Source: Apostichopus japonicus
Lineage: Eukaryota > Echinodermata > Holothuroidea > Aspidochirotida > Stichopodidae
Direction of reading: 5' to 3'
DNA: 17,500 bases
NCBI RefSeq assembly: GCF_037975245.1
Contig: NC_092567.1
Location: 21,034,876 to 21,052,375 of the forward strand
Positions 9,081-17,500 of this stretch are shown here, piece by piece. A model generated the notes under the pieces. It saw nothing but the letters and a program-made list of their open reading frames with translations. It searched no databases and was not told the DNA's origin. Made by a program: the position numbers and the translations under genes. Every line of letters begins with the position of its first letter. Within the stretch, counting starts at the first letter, position 1.

Positions 9081-9963
9081 AACTACATTAAAATTCGGTC
9101 TAAGTACGTTTGTCATGACCTCGTTAGAAAGAGTTAACGCAATTCGTGGGGCAAAAGAAAGGAGTAAAACAAAAGTTCTGATAAAAAATCATAATGAGAG
9201 GCGTCCTCCGAACGAAGGGTACGGACAATGAAATTCTTTGAATAAAATACAACGTGCATATTTTTTTATCCCAATAATTTATGAAGCTCTCAAAATGTGT
9301 GTTTATATATATTCGTATATAAAACACTTTAACATGACAGAAGAGGAAACATTTTGAGGAAACAGTTACCCATCTAAGAAGATGGAAACATACTTCAGAA
9401 CATAATACTTCGAAAATCAGATATTTTAATTTAAAGATAAAACATTATTACGACCAGATCACCAGTCATCCAATAATTCGCCAAATAGCAAGCCATCAAC
9501 TTTTATTTTTTTTATTCCTTTCCTACAGTTAAACTTTATCTTTGAAAGGGGTAGTTGTAAGACACAAATAACATGTGCAAACGTCATCAATATTTGCTTC
9601 CTGTATTTTAATTCACATAAATATGAACACAATGATAAAAATGAAGGGATGAAGGTATGAAATTTAAAAAACAAAATATAAATAAGTTCGAAAGTCCATT
9701 TATGCATTGACGTTGATGCACATATCAAGTATATTAGCGGGTTAAAAAAAGTTTCTTTCTATATTTACACTTCCCGACTTTATTCTTGGTCATAATTTTT
9801 CTTCATTCAGAGCTATCTATATAAGAGGGGATTAGGCCTCTACTATTATGTTTGTATTATTCTATCTAGATTTGATCGATACTCACTGATTTCCTGAAAA
9901 GTGGAATTTACAATTTTTTTATAAAAGAGAGGGAGGGAATATCTATTCTCTCTTTATTTTCTG

Positions 9964-10197
9964 TCATTGACGGACGATTAACCTCCCCTTGAGACTAGAA
10001 AGCATCATATTTACATAGTCATTTAAATAAATTTCCTTTAATTGTCCCTGTAATGGTGGGTTTGGGTTACACTCGCCTATATGTACACACAATATAACGC
10101 TTTGAAAGATAGCCAGCAACACAGATTCAGGAGTAAATGAATCCGATAAGTGGTACATATCATAGCTAACGGATGATTTGTAGTCTAATCGTGACAT
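9964..10197 (-). other. 77-codon open frame, doubtful
   Basis: The translation is less biased than its neighbours (for example FTPESVLLAIFQSVILCVHI and LKEIYLNDYVNMML) and its stop lies just 5 bp before AATAAA (minus strand, 9953-9958). I recognise no domain. In AT-rich DNA both the length and the AATAAA occur by chance. It could be a decayed exon or chance. Confidence 0.15.
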
Positions 10198-10362
10198 GTG
10201 ATCAAGTATACACTAAACCCAAGGCTAAGAAACAAACAAAAACAACTACATTCTTTTTCAAAGGAACACAAGAAACAGAATATATGAAAAGCCGACTTGT
10301 CCATGTTTGCATTTAATATCATGAGAAGAGTGTTTAGACGACATTATATGTACGCGATATAG

Positions 10363-10435
10363 CCAGTGGGGGGATGGAGGGGGCATGGCACATCCCCTAA
10401 TGTCCCGTGCCGCCTCTCCCCCTCCCTGGGGAGCC
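10363..10435. other. GC-rich imperfect inverted repeat
   Basis: CCAGTGGGGGGATGGAGGG followed by GGCATGGCAC on the left, and GTGCCGCCTC followed by TCCCCCTCCCTGGGG on the right, are roughly reverse complementary around CATCCCCTAATGTCCC. It stands out as a GC island. It resembles ends of non-autonomous DNA transposons, but no target duplication was found. Confidence 0.35.
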
Positions 10436-11079
10436 AAAGTCATCATCACTTTATCGTGAAAGGATCATTCCAGAGATTTAGCATATCCTATATAGGCTGA
10501 ATATCTTACAAACTAGACTAGCTATATCTAGAAACATTTCTAGCAGTCCTTTTTAATATTATTTAATATTATTTCTTTTGGACTATGACATATCAATTTT
10601 GTATCCCCTGCGACTCCACCCCTCACTCCTCCCTGCCTCATTACCGTCCAGCCCTTGCATAATCAAAATAATAAGAAAATGCTAATCAACGCGAGAACGC
10701 ATTTATAAAGAAAAACAATGCGAATTTGGTTTGATGGAAAAGATAGTTGTGTACGGATATGTTCAGATAAAAATAGGACAAAGATATAATAAAACAAACG
10801 CATAATCCATTGTTCTAATATACGTATACCCTACTAACCCTAACAATAAACACAACAATAGAATTCTTCTCAGGACTTGGTGATTCTTTTCAAATGGCAT
10901 CTAACGGACTTGGAATTCCTTTGTTCAAGTCCCCAGTCTGGATGCAAAACAAATTATACACACACTCAATAGGACGAAAACATATCAATATTAATATCAA
11001 AATAATTTCAAAATGAAAATAACATATAGATATGAAATTTACACAGCAGAAAATGGAGAGAGTGAGAGAGTCCACCCTT

Positions 11080-11090
11080 CCCCCCCCCCC
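11080..11090 (+). repeat. C11 homopolymer tract
   Basis: Eleven C residues followed directly by A-rich sequence, preceded by a GA-rich run at about 11053-11070. Confidence 0.9.
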
Positions 11091-11925
11091 AAAAATAATA
11101 AATAAAAAACGAATAAAAAATTTAAAAAACACATATCCCACAAGAAAATCCAAATTTGTCGAGTCATGACCGATCAGTTAATGCTAAATATAGCCTAGCC
11201 TTGATTCACCACACCTCTGTTGTGTTAGGGGTTAGTTCCACTAATACAGCACGCTCACGTCTTTGGTTGCACGTGCTGGTTTTCTTTCAAAGCCACTCGA
11301 AAAAAAGTATTAATAATAATAATTCAATACACAGATTTAAACGTTGCCGCGGTCCTTTTCTTGAGAAAGAACGTACCATTTTTTGTTAATCAAAACAACA
11401 TCATTTTGACAATACTAATATGACTGTCGAAGGTATGGCAGGATACTGCTAACTTTATCTGTCTTTAGGATATGTTACGACTTGGCTTCGACGTGAATTT
11501 GAAGTTTTTTACTCCAAAGTATTCCCTCTGCTTGCTTTCGTCACAAGAACACGATACCACACTCTTGTGTTGACACAGACGTTGGCATATGACGACAGCT
11601 AAGTTTAGACATAACCGATACTTTTCAAAGTTCACTTAAAAGAATTATTTCTTGGGACTCCCGATGTGTTTTTACACGAATCCCAAATGCCTCCATCATG
11701 CCTAAGGTTTTGCCTTTTATTCAACGTTAGTAAATGAACACTTCTTTTAATTAAAACGGATTGACCGTTTAATCACCTTTCAGCAGTTTTAAAGAAGCTC
11801 CATATGTTTGTATATTAATGTTTTCCGCTGTACCGTAATTATAGCGGAGTATTATCGTTTATTTTTAGTTAAATGTTGTGTTATGACAGATTGGTACATA
11901 TTTTAATATCTATCTATCTACATAT

Positions 11926-11954
11926 ATATATATATACACACACACACACATATC

Positions 11955-12036
<82 letters not shown>

Positions 12037-12052
12037 GATATGTGTATATATT
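11926..12052. repeat. (TA)n/(CA)n array inside a 100-bp perfect palindrome
   Basis: ACACATATCGTTTAT (11946-11960) is exactly complementary, inverted, to ATAAACGATATGTGT (12031-12045). The 70 bp between them are AT dinucleotides, self-complementary, so 11946-12045 is one perfect palindrome centred at about 11995. A CA run (about 11937-11949) flanks only the left side. It can extrude as a cruciform. It is also likely to be a weak point in cloning and assembly. Confidence 0.9.
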
Positions 12053-12895
12053 TGATGTTCATAGTTTGCCATCAAATTGCACAAAGAATTCAACTGAGCC
12101 ATTGCTAATGTTGACATGCAGAGATACATTGAAGATTTCAAAACAAAATTGCCGAAAATGGAAGAGTTAACTTTAAAAGTATCACGTTCATTTCTGATCA
12201 CTTAACTCGTTTTATAGTATCATATTCTTTTGAGTCCATTAGCTTATTTAGAGAAATACAGAATAAAACTTGGAAGAAAACGAAAAAGGTTTCCAATTTC
12301 CAAATGTAGTGAAGGTTATATTGAGTTGTATTCGATGAAAGTAAACTAATTCGACAAAGATATTGCAATTTATTTGTTTGTTTGGAGATAGTACTGTTGT
12401 TGATCCGTATATTACGATTGGCACATAGTAACATATTTAGCGTTTCAGGGGGTGAAAGGGTTTGAAGGATATCGAAGGAGGGAAGATCGTAACATGAAGC
12501 ATACGGATGCGAAATGAAACCAGGGGTATAGCTGGTATTTGGTGTAGGTAGAGGTAGAGGTATGAGAAGGGTTCGGGTGTCCCATAATCCGATGGTAAAT
12601 TACTGAGATTCTATCTAGAGGGTTTTTTTTATTTACAAAACTACAATTTGACCAACGTTTATGTAGAGCAAGTGACTTGGAACTAATTTACACTTTAAAC
12701 TATAGTACATGCACACGTACAGGATGGGATACGGTAAGAATCCTCAATGTTGATAACATTTCACGACTTAGATAGAATATTTGAGACTGTAAACAGGAAA
12801 GTAAAACAAAACAAGGGAAAATCATTTAATTTACATTGCTTAAATAAACTTAAACTGCTTTCCGTTTCTTAGAACTGAATAAATGGCATTTTTAT
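12053..12895. other. Unassigned stretch before the 13-bp repeat
   Basis: No gene recognised. A short AGGTAG/AGGTAT repeat lies at about 12544-12562. Short minus-strand frames (12198-12434) have no motif. Confidence 0.4.
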
Positions 12896-13034
12896 TGCCC
12901 ATATTAATGGCCCATATTAATAGCCCATATTAATGGCCCATATTAATGGCCCATATTAATGGCCCATATTAATGGCCCATTATTAATAACCCATATTAAT
13001 GGCCCATATTAATGGCATATGTGGCCCATATTTG
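12896..13034. repeat. 13-bp tandem repeat, unit GGCCCATATTAAT
   Basis: About ten units of GGCCCATATTAAT, mostly identical, with variants AGCCCATATTAAT, AACCCATATTAAT and one with an extra T (CCCATTATTAAT). The last units decay into GGCATATGTGGCCCATATTTG. Each unit contains ATTAAT and GGCC palindromic cores. The high identity suggests recent expansion. There are no spacers, so it is not a CRISPR array. Confidence 0.95.
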
Positions 13035-13135
13035 AGGCGTAGGAGATCAAATCCAACGAAAGACGGACAAAGGATGAGGAAGAGTATATAGTGAAGAGTG
13101 AGGAAGATCGGTCAATTTCTGGAGACAACGGTTAA

Positions 13136-13143
13136 TGACGTCA
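13136..13143. promoter_or_regulatory. Perfect CRE-like palindrome TGACGTCA
   Basis: Lies at the left edge of the GTC-rich satellite and could simply be an edge variant of its TCGTCAT units. Function is doubtful. Confidence 0.2.
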
Positions 13144-13958
13144 TCATTTACATTGTCATTGGCGTTATTCCTGTCTCTATCGTCGTTATCTGTGTCATTG
13201 TTGTCATTATCCTTGCGGGTGTCGTCATTATCCTTGTCGATGTCTGCGTCTTTTGTGGTCGTCATTATCTCTATGGTGGTCGTCATTATCCTTGTAGTGG
13301 TCATCTTTATTTTTGTCGTTGTCTTCATTATCCTTGTGGTTGTCGTCATAATCCTCGTCATAATCGTCGTTATCTTTGTCGTCGTCATTGTTAATTGTTG
13401 TCGTGGTCGTCGTTACCATTGTTGTCGTTAGTCGTGTCTCTGTCGTCATTATCCCTGTCTTTGTCGTCGTCATTTATGACGTTGTCGTTACAATCTTTGT
13501 CATTGTCGTCGTTACCCTTGCGGTTGTCGTCATTATCCTTGTAGCGGTCATCGTTATATTTTTTGTCGTCATTACATTTGCGGTTGTCGTCATTACCCTT
13601 GTGGTTGTCGTCATTATCCTCGTCGTTGTCCGCGTGATGACTGTCGTCATCACCCTTGCGGTTGTCGTCATCAGTGTTGTGGTCGTGGTTGTCGTTATCC
13701 TTGTGGTTGTCTTCATTGTTCATTGCTGTCGTTAGCCGTGTCTCTGTCGTCATTATCCCTGTCTTTGTCGTCGTCATAGTTGGCGTTGTCGTCACTATCC
13801 TTGTCGTTGTTGTCATTATCGTGCTAGTTCTCGTCATTATCATCGTGCCTGTCGTCATTTGCGTTGTAATTGTTGTCGTCATCCTTGTTGCTGCTCTCGT
13901 TAGTCCTGTCTGTTTCGTCATTATTCTTTTCTATATCGTCTTTATCGTCGTTATATGA
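13140..13958. repeat. GTCGTCATTATC-type satellite, multi-scale
   Basis: About 820 bp of short words (GTC, GTT, CTT, ATT, ATC) arranged in approximate 12- to 21-bp units such as CTTGTGGTTGTCGTCATTATC. A larger duplication is clear: 13427-13473 matches 13731-13777 with one mismatch, a 304-bp offset. Words are multiples of three and stop-poor, so long frames run on both strands: Val/Ile/Leu-rich on the plus, Thr/Met/Arg- or Asp/Asn-rich on the minus. The 304-bp period is not a multiple of three and the open frame changes along the array, which argues against selection for a protein. Confidence 0.9.
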
Positions 13959-14993
13959 CCATACATTGTACTCAAATGTATGTATCAGTATACTGTTGTA
14001 TTAAACCAAAATCGGGGTTTTATAAGCAGACGAGTGCAGACGAGTTTAAGCCTCAACCCGACTGCTGCATGTAGACCATCGTCAGTTTCGAGGACACAAT
14101 CGAGTGTTTAAGAGCTTTGCAATGCCATTATAAATGTAACACATATTAACCACTTTATTTTAAATGTTAATACTATATTCTTCCCCATTGACATCATGCA
14201 AAACTCGAAGTTATACAAACATTAATGATAACTTTGAAAAAACCTGTACTTTATTATTGATCAATTATCCGTTGGTGCAACAAATATATTTTGAAAATTT
14301 TGCACGTGGATACAAAATTCGAGTGACCAATTAAATTTTTTGAACGCAGAAAGAAATCTCACACACATTACGTAATTAATACAAAGATACCCAAGTCACC
14401 TCAGTATTCACGATTACGTAACAAGGTCATATCCTTAAGATGAAAGTGTATTCTTTATCATTCCATTGTTGTTAGCATTCCGTCCTTGCCACATTGTTTT
14501 TTCTGGGTCCCTTGTTACATATTCTTATAAGACTACTTTGAATAAAAATGATTTTTATAAAAAGTATACTCTAATTTGGAATAAATAATGGATTGCGATA
14601 ATGGTATTTAAAAACAATACATATGGTAAAGCAGTGAGTTTAATTCAGTTTCAATAGCCATTTGAAAAAAAAAACGAAGGCTCAAAACTGCATGCATAGT
14701 TTCGTTCATAACAATGTAATTGTATTTGGTTTAATTAAAATTTAGATACCAGACAATAGTTATGCCTTCTTTATTGTTTTCTTTGTGTCTATACGAAAAG
14801 GTTCAGTTATGAAAGAGAAAGTTTTTTTTAATGTGGTAAAAAAGCTAGTTTGTTCAACTCTAACAGTAATTTTAAGGGTACTCGAAAGAGCTTGGACTCT
14901 ACACTTTATGTTGCTAGAAAGTGAAACAAAAAGGTAATCTTTTAACCCAAAATGCAACAATTGGTCAAACCCACATCTTGATGATAATTTTAG
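13959..14993. other. Unassigned AT-rich stretch
   Basis: No gene or repeat family recognised. GCAGACGAGT is tandemly repeated at about 14027-14046. The 95-codon minus frame at 14760-15047 begins inside the SINE tail and is not a gene. Confidence 0.4.
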
Positions 14994-15005
14994 TATAATA
15001 TTGAG
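14994..15005. repeat. Target-site duplication, left copy
   Basis: TATAATATTGAG, matched by TATAATGTTGAG at 15299-15310 (11 of 12 identical). The pair precisely brackets the SINE. Confidence 0.75.
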
Positions 15006-15298
15006 GAAGTATAAAGCGCAGACATATCCACCGTTAACGGTGCTCAAGGCGCATCACAATATTACCCTGGTCAACGATAACCTGTCAAACATAGAGACAA
15101 ATCCCTCTATACATGGCAGCTACACCCAACTGTCAATTTGTCTCACAGGTCCCCATTTATACACCTAGGAGGAGAGAGGCAACGGAGATAAAGTGCCTTG
15201 CCTTGTCCAATGACACAGCGTAACGATCTGGCAAGGACTCGAACCTGCAACCTTAGATCACAAGTCCACTGCCTTAAAACCACTTAAACAAAACTCTC
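15006..15298 (-). mobile_element. tRNA-derived SINE, near complete
   Basis: Read on the minus strand from 15298, the element starts with a tRNA-like head: AAGTGGTTTTAAGGCAGTGG (A-box region, about 15285-15266), ACTTGTGATC, then a perfect B box GGTTCGAGTCC (15245-15235). The body carries TGTCATTGGACAAGGCAAGG, CACTTTATCTCC, TTGCCTCTCTCC and AGGTGTATAAATGGGGACC, a core I recall from SINEs of echinoderms and other marine invertebrates. The tail ATGCGCCTTGAGCACCG, then GGTGGATATG, then GCGCTTTATA resembles the 3' ends of CR1/L2-type LINEs, which would supply its reverse transcriptase. Length 293 bp and 12-bp duplications on both sides fit a full insertion. Transcription by RNA polymerase III is expected for an active copy. 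This copy's state is unknown. Confidence 0.9.
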
Positions 15299-15310
15299 TA
15301 TAATGTTGAG
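15299..15310. repeat. Target-site duplication, right copy
   Basis: TATAATGTTGAG, pairing with 14994-15005. One mismatch suggests the insertion is not very recent. Confidence 0.75.
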
Positions 15311-16490
15311 AATTTTTTTTTTTCCAAATTTGGTGAAAAAATATTAATGCAACTGGCAACAAAAGAGTTAGTCTGTAGTTTTCTATTATCAAAAAAAAAC
15401 GGAAAGTGGCTTTGTTTTTCTTTATTAACGTTCAAATCATTTATCCACAGAGGACAATAAAAAAACTATTTTAAAAAACATGTTGGATGTTTATGAAATT
15501 CTAAATAAGGCATTATAAACGACAACTGTACACAAACATTTCTCAATGTATTACGTTTTTACGGATAAATCAACAACTATATCTTAATGGCAGTTATAAT
15601 AGGACAGTAAAAGCGTTTGGGCTTTCTGCCTTCTGCAGAGATGAGAATGCAGACCACCTATACTGTGGTCCAGTATCAACATAATTTACATTCAAACAAC
15701 CTTATCCACAGTTAGAAACAAGATATTGAATTGAGGTTTTAACTATCAGTGTAGAATTATGTTTTTCTCTTTCAAGGAAGTAAGTATTAGAGTGTCTGCA
15801 TTTATCCCTTTTATATCATGTATCTGTCATTTAAATTTATAACTGTCCATAAGTTTGTTTTAAACAACAATTTCAGTCTAATTGTCGGAATCTTGTTTTC
15901 AGTTTCACCAGAAACATAAACAAATACTTTCCGTTCACAACTACAACTGAGATTTTTATTTTTTTGCTTCAAATGAATAGACATTTGAAAACTTGCTTAG
16001 AAATTGATAAAATTACGACAAATCAAAAGATTTCTTTTAGGTAGATTTCGATATTCAAAATGTTGCTTTAAGTAAAGTTAACAACCTACCTTCAATAAAA
16101 AGGAAAAGTGATATTTCTTTCTTCCTGTTCTGAAATATTTCGTCGTCACAAGAGAAGGACACTGCTGGGATATCATCAATATTTGTTCCGTTACCGCGTT
16201 ACATCAAAAAGACGTGCGTCAGGAAATGAAGAAAAAAAAAAGAATCTTGATAAGGACTTTCAAATGTCTTTTTATCTCCTCCTTAAAGAATCAAAGGTCT
16301 ACCTTCTGATAAAAATATAAAACTGGTCGGTTTATCTTGACAGCTCTTCACATTCCACTTTCCACTCGGTACAAAACGGAAGTTTAAATGATTTCTATTT
16401 TCAAAGTCTAATCATCTAAGTGTAGGCTACTATTAGCTTCGCTATCGAATCTTATTTCCGTTTTTATTCATACCTCAACGATAAGTACTA
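15311..16490. other. Unassigned AT-rich stretch
   Basis: No gene recognised. A 70-codon plus frame at 16108-16320 is basic and lysine-rich with no motif. Several A/T homopolymers are present (about 15311-15321, 15391-15399). Confidence 0.4.
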
Positions 16491-16527
16491 AATATATATG
16501 TGTGTATATATATATGTGTGTGTGTAT
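16491..16527. repeat. TA/TG compound microsatellite
   Basis: ATATATATGTGTGTATATATATATG followed by TGTGTGTGTATA. A short compound dinucleotide repeat. Confidence 0.9.
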
Positions 16528-16877
16528 AATATTCACCGTTAACATCGAGAATGAGCTAATAATAACGCCAATCGCGGGGGGAATCAAACGTATACGTGCG
16601 ACTAATATACTTCACTCTATATATCTGCCGATTACAATACCCGTTACAAATCATAGCTGTTAGACGACTGTATATACAATAATATGAAACTGCAGGAGAA
16701 CTTTTCAGCAAGCCTCTGAATGGCTAGATTTGATTATGACGTGTCACCGCCTGTAAACTGACTGAAACAAATGGAAATAGCTTGACACGTTTTTTCTTTC
16801 TTTGTTTTTTTTTCAAATGGAATCGTCACCTGAAGATGAACATAGAATTATAGGACAGAAACCGCAAAAAATGTTTG

Positions 16878-16881
<4 letters not shown>
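16528..16881. other. Unassigned stretch
   Basis: No gene recognised. The GC patch CGCCAATCGCGGGGGG at about 16566-16581 is isolated. A T9 run lies at 16806-16814. Confidence 0.4.
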
Positions 16882-16937
<56 letters not shown>

Positions 16938-17098
16938 ATATATATATATAGTAATATATATAGTAATATATATAGATCTATATATTATAAACATATTAAT
17001 ATATATATCTATCTATATATATATATATATAGATATATATATATATATATAGATATATATATTAATATTATTATAATATATAGATCTATATATATTAC
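16882..17098. repeat. Composite AT array with nested palindromes
   Basis: A TA run (16883-16934) passes into units of GTAATATATATA (16935-16970), then TATC/TAGA-type units and further TA. Palindromes centred on AGATCT occur twice: ATATATAGATCTATATAT around 16968-16985 and TAATATATAGATCTATATAT at about 17074-17093. The second extends on both sides as near-perfect symmetry. Local hairpins or a cruciform are possible. The 83-codon Ile/Tyr frame through it is an artefact. Confidence 0.9.
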
Positions 17099-17500
17099 CA
17101 GCTCTGATACTGTTGCTCATTTCTAGATTCCTCCATCTTTAGTTGCTGACAATATCACCAAGGTATGTGGATTTATCAGCTTCATTGTCTTCAGTGTTGT
17201 TAACTTTTACCTTTCATGAGATCTGGTGCAGGGTTTCCAACTTAGTGTTATAGGGTTAAATATAACTGATAAAATCCCCCTATTTTTTTCCCCTTTTTTT
17301 TCCAATAAACAAAACAGTCAAACTTTTTATGAATATGTATGAGTGTGCTGGACTGAACAACAAGCATATGAAACGGGAAACATTATTGTAAATCCGTTTC
17401 ACATTCTCAAGGCCAGCCCCTTTGAGGGTAAAATGTGGTTCTTCTTTCCAATTGAATTAGTTTAATACATGTAAATACAGCGTTAAGTCCACAGACCGTT
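17099..17500. other. Unassigned right end
   Basis: No gene or repeat family recognised. A pyrimidine-rich patch (CCCCCTATTTTTTTCCCC, then T8) lies at about 17276-17303. Confidence 0.4.

Noticed and set aside
12896-13034. CRISPR-like array
   Set aside because: Direct 13-bp units with no spacers, in eukaryotic DNA.
13047-13958. Val/Ile-rich plus-strand and Asp/Asn/Thr-rich minus-strand proteins up to 176 codons
   Set aside because: Satellite translation. The 304-bp duplication shifts frame and no frame is kept throughout.
14760-15047. 95-codon minus frame
   Set aside because: It starts in the SINE tail and runs into AT-rich flank.
16560-16640. Minus-strand tRNA-like region around TTTGATTCCCC
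   Set aside because: Only a weak B-box resemblance. No A box at the right distance and no acceptor pairing.

Overview
This 17.5 kb window looks like non-coding eukaryotic DNA. It is AT-rich and dominated by simple-sequence and satellite-like repeats plus decayed retroelements. I find no intact protein gene, rRNA gene, functional tRNA or CRISPR array. The retroelements (a tRNA-headed SINE with a GCGCCTTGAGCAC-type tail and an L1/Tx1-like LINE relic), the long TA arrays and the scattered homopolymer C/G tracts suggest a marine invertebrate. I lean towards an echinoderm, but that rests on recalled repeat style and the window alone cannot settle it.

Layout. A 5-bp-period satellite (343-772) contains a 171-bp higher-order duplication. 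From 773 to 4615 is mostly unassignable AT-rich DNA, with a fold-back carrying CRE-like sites (3048-3139), a C tract and a G tract in inverted orientation (3349-3361, 3525-3547) and a possible DNA-transposon end (about 3720-3850). Two TA arrays follow (4616-4691, 5031-5101). A tRNA-like SINE head lies at 5780-5850. From about 7970 down to about 6300 on the minus strand lies the main hidden feature: a decayed LINE ORF2 fragment. It can be read from the linker after the endonuclease domain, through the reverse transcriptase blocks, to just past the YADD box. It is broken by stops and frameshifts, and two of its short G runs have grown into long G-rich tracts.

A CATAAG hexanucleotide array (7984-8180) abuts the 5' edge of the LINE. 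The right half holds a 238-bp TA array (8841-9078), a TA array inside a perfect 100-bp palindrome (11946-12045), a 13-bp tandem repeat (12896-13034) and an 0.8-kb GTCGTCATTATC-type satellite with long spurious open frames (13140-13958). It also holds a complete-looking minus-strand SINE (15006-15298) bounded by a near-perfect 12-bp target-site duplication, and a composite AT array with nested palindromes (16882-17098).

No genes act together here. The content is explained by retrotransposition, later decay and microsatellite expansion. I saw no convincing new biological system. The most useful results are the LINE relic, the G-tract growth inside it, the SINE with its duplication, and the multi-scale satellites.
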